Assembly: GCA_016191895.1 (NCBI GenBank)
Contig: JACPVD010000015.1
Location: 1-11,274 of the forward strand
Reading direction: 5' to 3'
Source of the DNA: Chloroflexota bacterium
GTDB lineage: Bacteria; Chloroflexota; Anaerolineae; Anaerolineales; Villigracilaceae
Length of the DNA: 11,274 bases
Shown piece after piece: positions 1 through 6,195 of this stretch; the stretch's first letter is position 1; each line of letters begins with the position of its first letter. Below the pieces are notes generated by a model that saw only the letters and a list, made by a program, of their open reading frames with translations, made no database searches and had not been told where the DNA came from. The translations under genes and the position numbers were made by a program.

Positions 1-71
1 CACACCCCAGTTTGTTGTCTCGGAATTGGACTTAAGAAACGCTCTCTCAGGAAATCGGATAAATTTTATCA

Positions 72-1451
72 TCAAATTCCGTTTACATGGCTTGCAAGGT
101 TGTTAATCCACTTGCGGGAACGGTAGCGCCAGATTCCCAAAATCCATTTGGTTGTCTCCTCGCCCATGGCGCACAAATAGACAAAATAAACGGGGAGGTG
201 GAACACATACGCCCCCAGCGCCGCAAGCGGCACCCCGACGATCCAGATGATGAAGCCGTCCAGAATCATCGAGAATTTTGTGTCGCCGCCGGCGCGCAGG
301 ATGCCGACCACAATGGTCATGTTGTTCACCCGCACCCATAGGAAAATACTGACGATGTTGATCACATGTCCGGCGTTTTGAATCACGTCCGCCGACACGT
401 TGAACAGGGATAAGACCGGCGTTTTGACGAGTTGCAACATGAGGCCCATCAATATCCCGCCCGTAATGCCAAGCCAGAGCGAATGCCCCGCGTATTCAAA
501 CGCCTCGTCCTCCCTCCCTGCGCCGATTCGATTGCCGACCAGCACCGAGGTCGCGTTTGCGATGCCGATGAAAATAACGAACGCCATCTGCTCGATCGAA
601 CCGACGATGTTGATGGCCGCGATCGCGTCTGTTCCCATCCGCCCGTAAATGGCGCTGTAGGTGGTGATGCCAAGCGACCAGAACAATTCGTTCAGGATCA
701 CGGGCAGCATCGGCTTGATCACCCGGCCGGCAAAGACGAGATCGAAATCGGTAAGTTCGCGAATGGAGGCCGCCACCGGCAATTTGAACCAATACGTCAG
801 GATGAGGATGACGCCGCATTCCAACGCGCGCGCGATCACTGCCGCAATTGCCGCGCCCTGGATGCCAAGTTCCGGAAGGCCGAGACGACCGAATATCAGC
901 CCGTAGGATAAAACGGTATTCAAAAGCAGGATGCTCACCCCGACCACCGTCGGCATTTTCACGTTGCCTGTGGAGCGCATCACGAAAATATAGCTTGCGC
1001 TGATGCCCATGAAAATAAACGTCCATGAAAAGACGCGCACATAATCGGCGCCGAGGCGAATCACTTCCGCGTCCTTCGAGTAGATCCGCAAAAACCATTC
1101 CGGCGCAAACTGCCCGATCGAAAAAAAGATCGCGCTGGTCAAAAGCGCAAACATCAGGCACAGCCCAAGCACGCGCCGCAGGTTTGGGATATCCTGTTTC
1201 CCCCAAAATTGCGCCGTGAACATCGCCGCGCCGCTGATAACTCCAAAGTGGACCAGGTTGACCATAAACGCGATCTGCCCCGCCAGCGCCACCGCCGCCA
1301 CCGACGTCTCGCCTTTTTGCCCGACAAACATCACGCCCAGCATATTCAATGCGGCAAACGTCAGCTGTTGCAGCATGATCGGCAATGCGATTCTTCGCAT
1401 GTTATCCATGTATTCACGATCGCGATACGGGGAGATGATTTTTGCCAGCAT
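72..1451 (-). CDS. MATE-family multidrug/Na+ (or H+) antiporter
   Basis: Predicted 459-residue polytopic inner-membrane exporter of the MATE (NorM/DinF-like) family, expected to expel organic cations or drugs in exchange for Na+ or H+. The chain is hydrophobic throughout with about 12 segments and shows the two-fold family repeat: the first half opens at LPIMLQQL (about residue 23) and the second at LPVILNEL (about residue 249), each followed by a stretch on the pattern G-x-x-x-x-A-A-x-x-x. The late motif GILRAGGDTKFSM is also typical. Length fits the family (about 450). An in-frame TTG lies 15 nt upstream, but the ATG at 1451 is preferred because GGAGG sits 8 nt before it. Substrate cannot be told from sequence. 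It is divergent from the dioxygenase gene and has its own promoter, so it is probably a single-gene unit. Confidence 0.93.
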   Translation of the reverse strand: MLAKIISPYRDREYMDNMRRIALPIMLQQLTFAALNMLGVMFVGQKGETSVAAVALAGQIAFMVNLVHFGVISGAAMFTAQFWGKQDIPNLRRVLGLCLMFALLTSAIFFSIGQFAPEWFLRIYSKDAEVIRLGADYVRVFSWTFIFMGISASYIFVMRSTGNVKMPTVVGVSILLLNTVLSYGLIFGRLGLPELGIQGAAIAAVIARALECGVILILTYWFKLPVAASIRELTDFDLVFAGRVIKPMLPVILNELFWSLGITTYSAIYGRMGTDAIAAINIVGSIEQMAFVIFIGIANATSVLVGNRIGAGREDEAFEYAGHSLWLGITGGILMGLMLQLVKTPVLSLFNVSADVIQNAGHVINIVSIFLWVRVNNMTIVVGILRAGGDTKFSMILDGFIIWIVGVPLAALGAYVFHLPVYFVYLCAMGEETTKWILGIWRYRSRKWINNLASHVNGI

Positions 1452-1456
1452 GACGA

Positions 1457-1464
1457 TTGCCTCC
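1457..1464 (-). promoter_or_regulatory. Ribosome binding site deciding the MATE start
   Basis: On the minus strand GGAGG stands 8 nt before the ATG at 1451. It overlaps the codons that would follow the alternative TTG at 1466, which argues that the TTG is part of the leader and not the start. Confidence 0.7.
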
Positions 1465-1473
1465 AATCACATC

Positions 1474-1482
1474 ATTATAGCA
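1474..1482 (-). promoter_or_regulatory. Extended -10 promoter for the MATE gene
   Basis: The minus strand reads TGCTATAAT, a perfect extended -10 (TGn plus TATAAT). No good -35 is found 16-18 bp upstream, which is usual for extended -10 promoters. The predicted start point near 1467 would leave a leader of about 16 nt that contains the GGAGG ribosome binding site. Inferred from motifs only. Confidence 0.55.
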
Positions 1483-1531
1483 GTAAGAAGACGCGCTCCT
1501 TTTCCGTCTGTTCGACAAGGAGAATGGATAC

Positions 1532-2146
1532 ATGAAACGAACCCTGCCTGCCCTTGCGATTTTACTTCTGGCTTCATGCGGCCCCGTTGTCAGGGAATAT
1601 CCGCCGGCCGTTTCGCTGACCCTGGATCCTGTTCCCAATTCGACATCCGCCCCGGAGCCTTCCAACGTGGAGATATTGGCAAACCTTCCCCAGCCCGATT
1701 GCTCGAAGGGCTTGACCCCCGAAAACCAGGAAGGCCCGTATTACAAACCGGACTCTCCGGAACAAAATGTTCTATTCGAAGGCGGCATGCAAGGCAAAAA
1801 ATTGATCGTCGCCGGCTTCGTGATGAATAAAGATTGTCTCCCCATTCCCAATGCCTGGCTCGACTTCTGGCAGGCGGACGCAAACGGAGTCTACGATAAT
1901 GAAGGCTACACCCTGCGCGGGCATCAATTTACAGACAACAAGGGAAGGTATTATCTCGAAACAGTCTTTCCCGGGTTATATCCCGAACGTCCCATCGGGC
2001 ATATTCACGTCAAGGCGGGATCGCCCGGCGGGGAGATTCTCACCACCCAACTCTATTTCCCCGCACAGCCTGTAGACGGGCTGACCGTCACACTCGAAGA
2101 CAAAGGCGATTATTTCATCGCCTATTTTCATTTTATCCTCGAGTAG
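1532..2146 (+). CDS. Secreted lipoprotein, intradiol ring-cleavage dioxygenase family
   Basis: 204-residue protein of the Fe(III) intradiol dioxygenase fold (protocatechuate 3,4- / catechol 1,2-dioxygenase family), which opens catechol rings between the two hydroxyls. Residues 1-16 form a lipoprotein signal (MKR, hydrophobic core, lipobox L13-A-S-C16), so the mature protein should be anchored outside the membrane. The family signature runs from about L91 (LIVAGFVMNK) through NAWLDFWQAD to GVY. Likely iron ligands are Tyr121 (GVYD), Tyr150 (PGLYPER) and His157/His159 (GHIHVK), so all four are present. EGPYY at 67-71 matches the family N-terminus. The start is set by AAGGAG 9 nt before the ATG. 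No aromatic-degradation partners are adjacent; the substrate is unknown and could be an extracellular aromatic such as a lignin- or humic-type catechol. Confidence 0.88.
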   Translation: MKRTLPALAILLLASCGPVVREYPPAVSLTLDPVPNSTSAPEPSNVEILANLPQPDCSKGLTPENQEGPYYKPDSPEQNVLFEGGMQGKKLIVAGFVMNKDCLPIPNAWLDFWQADANGVYDNEGYTLRGHQFTDNKGRYYLETVFPGLYPERPIGHIHVKAGSPGGEILTTQLYFPAQPVDGLTVTLEDKGDYFIAYFHFILE

Positions 2147-2165
2147 GGCGATATTAATTTCGCCC
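2146..2165. terminator. Small hairpin between convergent gene ends
   Basis: GGGCGA and TCGCCC form a 6-bp stem with an AT-rich 8-nt loop, starting at the last base of the dioxygenase stop codon and ending just before the phosphatase stop. It could end transcription from both sides, but neither strand has a T-run after it, so the call is weak. Confidence 0.35.
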
Positions 2166-2167
2166 CA

Positions 2168-3394
2168 CTACTGCCGATACAGCCCCAATAACGTAATATC
2201 GTCGAATTGATCCTGATCCGCGATGTGCGTATGCAGGGACGCCATCACAGCATGCAACACGTCGCCGGCATGTCCCACGCTCTCGGAAATCTCCCGAATC
2301 AGGCGTTCCTCGGTGAATTGCTCGCCGTTAACGTTCAATGCGTCCACCACGCCGTCAGTGTATACAAACAACAAATCGCCGTGATCCAATTCCACTTCAC
2401 CCAACTCGAACTTTAGATCTTCCATCAGTCCCACTGCCGGGCCGGTGGGGAAGAGGCGTTTCAATTCCTTACCCCGCGAAACGATCATGGGCGGTTCGTG
2501 CCCGCCGTTGACGTAGATCAACTTTCCATCCTGCGGATTCAACACGCCGAAGAATACAGTGGCAAACATGTTGGAAGACCCGTGATTGCGCGCAATATAC
2601 TGGTTGGTCATATTGATGGCGTTCAGCAAAGGTTGGGCGCCCACCGCCATGATCTTCTGCTTGCGAAACACCACACTTTCCGAAGTCTTCTCGGCGGCAG
2701 GTTCATCGGTGACAACAAGACTAAGATTCGCCACTGTGTTGATTCCCGCAAATGCGCGAATCATCGTGCGGAAGATCGCCATATAGAGGGCCGCGCCCAC
2801 GCCCTTGTCGCACACATCCGCCACCACAAAACCAAGCCGCGTGCCGTTGGAAACGGGGAAAACATCGTAAAAGTCGCCGGCCACCTCGCGGGCCGAGTGG
2901 AAGCGGGCGTCCAATTCCCATCCCTCCACTTTGGGCAGGCGCTGGGGCAGAAAACTGTATTGAATGGTTCGCCCGATGGCCAGTTCTTTTTCCGCCGCCT
3001 GTTTGGCCGCCAGCATTTCCATTTCATTTTGCACACGCTCCGTAATGTCGAACATCATGCCGCGAAAACCGATGACCTCGCCGCCGGGCGTTTTGATCGG
3101 TCCCACCACTCCTTCCGCTGTGCGAAACCCGCCGCTCTTGTGACGCGCAAAATTGATCACCACGCGCCGCGGTTCACCGGTGCGATAGACGGCGTTAAAA
3201 TCGTTGTACAGCGTGGTTACCTGTTTCGGGTCGATCAGGCGGCGATAATGCAGGCCGATCACTTCATTGGGAAGCATCTCGGATCGTTCAGCAAACGCCT
3301 CGTTGCAATTGAGCAAATGACCCTTGATGTCAGCCTCGAAATACCCCGCTTTCAGGGATTCGATAACGGAAAAGGAGGAAGTGGTTTGTGTCAT
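2168..3394 (-). CDS. PAS domain - SpoIIE/PP2C-type serine phosphatase (RsbU-like)
   Basis: 408-residue soluble phosphatase expected to remove phosphate from a phosphoserine STAS protein in a partner-switching pathway. Residues about 5-120 form a PAS sensor (GYFEADIKGHLLNCNEAF, ending GFRGMMFDITER), followed by a short helical linker (about 120-143) and a PP2C/SpoIIE domain from about 144 to the end. Metal-binding acidic motifs are intact: GDFYD 173-177, ADVCDKG 192-198, YTDG 345-348 and DDITLL 398-403; VNGGHEPP (296-302) is the NAGHxPP motif. About 30 extra residues (roughly 221-253) are inserted after the ADVCDKG helix compared with plain RsbU proteins. Its ATG overlaps the stop of the upstream patatin (ATGA), which implies translational coupling. 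The natural substrate candidate is the STAS protein at 5346-5681. The PAS ligand is unknown. Confidence 0.93.
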   Translation of the reverse strand: MTQTTSSFSVIESLKAGYFEADIKGHLLNCNEAFAERSEMLPNEVIGLHYRRLIDPKQVTTLYNDFNAVYRTGEPRRVVINFARHKSGGFRTAEGVVGPIKTPGGEVIGFRGMMFDITERVQNEMEMLAAKQAAEKELAIGRTIQYSFLPQRLPKVEGWELDARFHSAREVAGDFYDVFPVSNGTRLGFVVADVCDKGVGAALYMAIFRTMIRAFAGINTVANLSLVVTDEPAAEKTSESVVFRKQKIMAVGAQPLLNAINMTNQYIARNHGSSNMFATVFFGVLNPQDGKLIYVNGGHEPPMIVSRGKELKRLFPTGPAVGLMEDLKFELGEVELDHGDLLFVYTDGVVDALNVNGEQFTEERLIREISESVGHAGDVLHAVMASLHTHIADQDQFDDITLLGLYRQ

Positions 3395-4227
3395 GAAGAC
3401 TCTGCAAGCAGCCGTTTCAAATAGGGGATCTGTTCGGCGGCCGCCCTTTCGCCCTGCTCGATGATATACGGAAGTTGATGATGGTCGAAGCCGCCGATGG
3501 GGCGGTCGAACGCGGGCAGGACGGGGATCAATTCGGCGTGATGCGCGGCGTTGTAAAACGCAAATGACGATTTGAGGATGTTGTTCATGTACAGGTTATT
3601 GAAGTGCGAAGTCACCGCGGCGTAGGAATTCATGCGCTTGCGCGTGGGCAGTTCAAAACCCATTGCAAGGATTACGTCGCTGCCCTCCTTGATCGCCACA
3701 TCGATGGGCAACGGGTTCGACACCGCGCCATCCACCAGCAGTTTATCGCCGATCTTGACCGGTGGAAATACCATCGGGATCGCCGAACTGGCCCGCGTCA
3801 CATCGACGATTTTTCCAGAGGAAAAGACCACCGCTTCGCCGCTGTACAATTCGGTTACCACCACGTAAAGGGGCATGATCGTGTCGTCGAATGTTTTCTC
3901 TCCAAACGCCGCTGCGAGTCGGTCCAGCATCACTTTGTCGTCCACCAGTCCGCTGGCTTCAGTGAAACGCGCCTCTCCGGCCATCGCGGCGCGCAGGTTG
4001 TGGGTATAGCCTTCGACAATGTCGGTTTTATACAGGTCAACGGTCAGGGATTGGGCCGTTTCCGTATCCCAGCCAAGCGCGATGCTGGCGGCATATAAAC
4101 TTCCGCCGCTGCACCCAACCGACATGTCCACTTGAATCCCTTCGCGTTTCAAGGCGCGCATCAACCCAAGCGACGCCGCGCATAAAATACTTCCCGAACC
4201 AATGACAATCGATAGTCGTTTTTTCAT
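3391..4227 (-). CDS. Patatin-like phospholipase, copy 1 (downstream paralogue)
   Basis: 278-residue patatin-family lipid acyl hydrolase (RssA-like size, no signal peptide). The Ser-Asp dyad is visible: nucleophile elbow GCSGG at 38-42 (Ser40) and DGA at 166-168 (Asp166); ASSAIPMVFPPV (146-157) is typical of bacterial patatins. The glycine-rich oxyanion loop is unusual: GSGSILC at 10-16 has no Arg/Lys where the usual GGGxRG motif has one, while its paralogue has GSGSVK. The two copies share the whole plan, including the C-terminal pattern AAHHAE...FDRPI...QGE...QIPY. It overlaps the SpoIIE phosphatase gene by 4 nt. No clear Shine-Dalgarno is seen; a TATAAA lies 9 nt before the ATG and might mark an internal promoter with a very short leader. 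Substrate unknown. Confidence 0.92.
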   Translation of the reverse strand: MKKRLSIVIGSGSILCAASLGLMRALKREGIQVDMSVGCSGGSLYAASIALGWDTETAQSLTVDLYKTDIVEGYTHNLRAAMAGEARFTEASGLVDDKVMLDRLAAAFGEKTFDDTIMPLYVVVTELYSGEAVVFSSGKIVDVTRASSAIPMVFPPVKIGDKLLVDGAVSNPLPIDVAIKEGSDVILAMGFELPTRKRMNSYAAVTSHFNNLYMNNILKSSFAFYNAAHHAELIPVLPAFDRPIGGFDHHQLPYIIEQGERAAAEQIPYLKRLLAESS

Positions 4228-4245
4228 TTTGCTGTCTTTATATTC

Positions 4246-4304
4246 GGAGTGCAGATTTCAGTCCGCTTTTGCCCGGAAAGATGGCAGACTGAAATCTGCG
4301 CTCC
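4246..4304. repeat. Palindromic element, 18-bp arms, between the patatin genes
   Basis: Left arm 4246-4263 (GGAGTGCAGATTTCAGTC) and right arm 4287-4304 (GACTGAAATCTGCGCTCC) are inverted repeats with one mismatch in 18, separated by 23 nt. No T-run follows on either strand, so it is unlike a simple terminator. The right arm resembles the hairpin at 7156-7188 (about 13 of 18 positions the same), suggesting one repeat family. It lies 19 nt before the downstream patatin start on the minus strand. Confidence 0.8.
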
Positions 4305-4335
4305 AAGTTCTGATCTACAATGGAGAGTTTTTTTT

Positions 4336-4459
4336 CTACCGTACATTTTAATCTTTTACCGCGAAGAAGCGAAGAACGCAAAGTTTTTTTAAGGATTTTC
4401 TTGGTTTTCCTCGCTATCTTGGCGGACTTCGCGGTGAGAATTCTTGATTTGTACGGTAG
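4336..4459. repeat. Nested inverted-repeat element between the patatin genes
   Basis: Outer perfect 10-bp arms CTACCGTACA (4336-4345) and TGTACGGTAG (4450-4459) enclose inner perfect 9-bp arms ACCGCGAAG (4358-4366) and CTTCGCGGT (4427-4435). A 13-nt direct repeat GCAAAGTTTTTTT occurs at 4378-4390 and again at 4459-4471, just past the right end. The interior (GCGAAGAACGCAAAG and so on) resembles dispersed intergenic repeats I recall from several bacterial phyla. This is consistent with a small non-coding mobile or REP-like element. Confidence 0.72.
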
Positions 4460-4494
4460 CAAAGTTTTTTTTAGAAATTCCACAAAGCGTCCTG

Positions 4495-5343
4495 TTAAAT
4501 GTTCAATAACTTGCGGATATAGGGAATCTGCGCTTCCGTGGCTTTTTCACCCTGATCGAGCACGTACGGAATCTGATCGGTATCGAACAGGCGGATCGGA
4601 CGGTCGAACTCCGGGAAGATCGGAATGATTTCGGCGTGATGCGCGGCGTTGTGAAACGCGAAATTCGAGTGATACAGGCTGTTGGTCATAATGCCGTTGA
4701 TGTGAAAGGCGTAGCGGCTGATGGACTTGACCTGTGTGGGCAGGGGAGACTGGAAACCCATTGCCAAAATCACCTCTGCGCCCTCCTTGATGGCGACATC
4801 CACGGGCATGGGGTTGGAGGCCGAGCCGTCGATCAGCGTGCGCCCGCCGACTTTGTGCGCGCTCCACACAAACGGAATCGCGATGCTGGCGCGAATGGCG
4901 TCCACAAGCTTGCCTTCGGCCAGCGTGACCATTTCACCACTGTAAAAATCGGTGGCCATGATGGTCAACGGGATTTTTGTGTCGGCAAATGTTTTTTCGC
5001 CATATACCTGATTCAAACGACCAAGCATCAACTTGTCGGACACCATTCCAAAAGTATCGCCAAAATTGAACAGCGACGGAAACACAGCCCCGAGGATGCC
5101 GTTCCAGTTTCGTTTAAGGGTGACATCCTTGTTCCATAACCTGGCGGTGTATTGAATGCATTCGTCCAGCGTAAAGCCGAGCGACATGGTGGACGCATAC
5201 AGGCTCCCGCCGCTGCATCCCACAAGCATGTCGATGGGAATACCGGCGCGGTCGAGTGATTTCCACAAGCCAAGGGCCGCGGCGCATTTTACCGAGCCGG
5301 AGCCGATCACAAGGGCAACGCGGGGTTTCTTCGTTTTGGGCAT
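4495..5343 (-). CDS. Patatin-like phospholipase, copy 2 (upstream paralogue)
   Basis: 282-residue patatin-family acyl hydrolase, soluble by sequence. Oxyanion loop GSGSVK at 14-19, nucleophile elbow GCSGG at 42-46 (Ser44), RASIAIPFVW at 151-160, and the dyad Asp in IDGSASNP (Asp172). Close paralogue of the protein at 3391-4227 along its whole length. Start choice: a TTG overlaps the STAS stop codon, but the ATG at 5343 is preferred since GGTGA lies 6 nt before it, leaving a 2-nt gap after the STAS stop. Such spacing means co-transcription and probably coupled translation with the STAS gene. It likely cleaves acyl chains from phospholipids or other acyl esters in the cytoplasm or at the membrane; the substrate is not shown. 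The link to the partner-switch genes suggests controlled lipase activity. Confidence 0.93.
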   Translation of the reverse strand: MPKTKKPRVALVIGSGSVKCAAALGLWKSLDRAGIPIDMLVGCSGGSLYASTMSLGFTLDECIQYTARLWNKDVTLKRNWNGILGAVFPSLFNFGDTFGMVSDKLMLGRLNQVYGEKTFADTKIPLTIMATDFYSGEMVTLAEGKLVDAIRASIAIPFVWSAHKVGGRTLIDGSASNPMPVDVAIKEGAEVILAMGFQSPLPTQVKSISRYAFHINGIMTNSLYHSNFAFHNAAHHAEIIPIFPEFDRPIRLFDTDQIPYVLDQGEKATEAQIPYIRKLLNI

Positions 5344-5345
5344 GG

Positions 5346-5681
5346 TCAATCACCGAAACTTGCAAGCGCATCCTGCACGGTGGGAAAGATCTTCACGATG
5401 TTATGAAAGCCCGCCATCTTCAACAGTTTGTCTATGGCGGGTTGCGGGCAGGCAAGGCGGAAGTCGCCGCCGGCGGCGCGGGCTTCTTTCACACTTGCAA
5501 GGATGGCCCGCAGGCCGGCGCTGCTCATGAACTCGACATTGCTGAAATCCGCAACGACATCCGGGTGCCCGTCGTGAATGTGTTTGTTGAACGAAGCGGT
5601 AATCTCCGCCGCGGTCAACGCGTCGATGGTGCCGGAGACGGCGAGCACGTCGATCTTTCCGGGGGTGATGGTAATTTCCAT
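5346..5681 (-). CDS. STAS-domain anti-sigma factor antagonist (RsbV/SpoIIAA-like)
   Basis: 111-residue single STAS domain, the switch protein of partner-switching systems. Its unphosphorylated form normally binds the HATPase kinase and frees the kinase's other partner. The key segment DFSNVEFMSSAGLRAIL (45-61) aligns with SpoIIAA, placing the likely phospho-acceptor at Ser54 (FMSSAGL, equivalent to SpoIIAA Ser58). Length matches the family. A strong GAGGAG lies 8 nt before the ATG. It is preceded by the HATPase gene (86-nt gap) and followed 2 nt later by a patatin gene. No sigma factor gene follows, so the final output of the switch is open. Confidence 0.93.
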   Translation of the reverse strand: MEITITPGKIDVLAVSGTIDALTAAEITASFNKHIHDGHPDVVADFSNVEFMSSAGLRAILASVKEARAAGGDFRLACPQPAIDKLLKMAGFHNIVKIFPTVQDALASFGD

Positions 5682-5723
5682 GTGCGATTCTCCTCTGCCT
5701 GCTAATTATTGACATAGTTCGCG

Positions 5724-5738
5724 AGCAGTTGCACTGCT
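5724..5738. other. Short hairpin in the HATPase-STAS gap
   Basis: AGCAGT and ACTGCT form a 6-bp stem around a 3-nt loop in the 86-nt gap. It may trim or stabilise mRNA, or form part of the STAS leader. Weak by itself. Confidence 0.3.
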
Positions 5739-5751
5739 GACGAAACACTGA

Positions 5752-5757
5752 ATTATA
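5752..5757 (-). promoter_or_regulatory. Possible -10 box before the STAS gene
   Basis: TATAAT on the minus strand, about 70 nt before the STAS start. No matching -35 and no TGn extension is present, so an internal promoter here is only a possibility. Confidence 0.25.
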
Positions 5758-5767
5758 AAGACTACTG

Positions 5768-6181
5768 TCACCTTATGCGCTTGATAATCCTCGTTACGTT
5801 GCCCGTTGCCGCGCTTTCATATTGAATATCATCCACTGACATATGAACGAAGAACAAGCCCAGCCCGCCGACCTCCCGTTCTTCAACGCTGGCAAGCGGA
5901 TCGGGCGCGGGAGGCTCGGCCGGCTCGAAGGCGTGGCCGAAATCGGTGATCTCGACAACGACCCTTTCCTTTTCCACATCCACATTCAGCACGACCGAGC
6001 CGGGATCCATGTCTTTATAGCCATGCATAATGATATTCGTGCAAAGTTCGTCCACCGCAAGTTGCAGGTCGTATAGCGCTTCGCCGGTCAACGCATCGCG
6101 GCATGTGGATTTGACCTGTTCGCGGAATTTCGGCAATGACTCCAACTCGGCAGAGAGGGTGATTTGGGAGGATTGTGTCAT
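5768..6181 (-). CDS. HATPase-domain anti-sigma factor/serine kinase (RsbW-like)
   Basis: 137-residue GHKL-type ATP-binding protein of the RsbW/SpoIIAB class, expected to phosphorylate the STAS protein encoded next and to hold an unknown partner when the STAS protein is phosphorylated. The N box is LQLAVDELCTNIIMHGY (39-55; Glu45, Asn49), the G1 box DFGHAF (80-85; Asp80, Gly82) and the G2 box VGGLGLFFV (104-112). All three ATP-binding boxes are intact, so it should be active. AGGAG lies 5-6 nt before the ATG and the gene starts 14 nt after the stop of the unrecognised gene upstream, so both belong to one transcript. Confidence 0.92.
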   Translation of the reverse strand: MTQSSQITLSAELESLPKFREQVKSTCRDALTGEALYDLQLAVDELCTNIIMHGYKDMDPGSVVLNVDVEKERVVVEITDFGHAFEPAEPPAPDPLASVEEREVGGLGLFFVHMSVDDIQYESAATGNVTRIIKRIR

Positions 6182-6195
6182 GGGCTCTCCTATTC

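Noticed and set aside
58..70. Short AT palindrome GATAAA-T-TTTATC after the MATE stop
   Set aside because: Low GC and a one-base centre make a very weak hairpin; positions 1-71 otherwise show no gene or clear signal.
2498..3424. Plus-strand 308-codon open frame
   Set aside because: It is antisense to the PAS-SpoIIE gene, His/Arg-rich in composition, and matches no domain; a shadow of GC-rich coding DNA.
4238..4483. Minus-strand 81-codon open frame between the patatin genes
   Set aside because: It lies wholly across the two palindromic elements, is Lys/Arg-rich in the way the repeat dictates, and has no ribosome site. It is a reading through repeat DNA.
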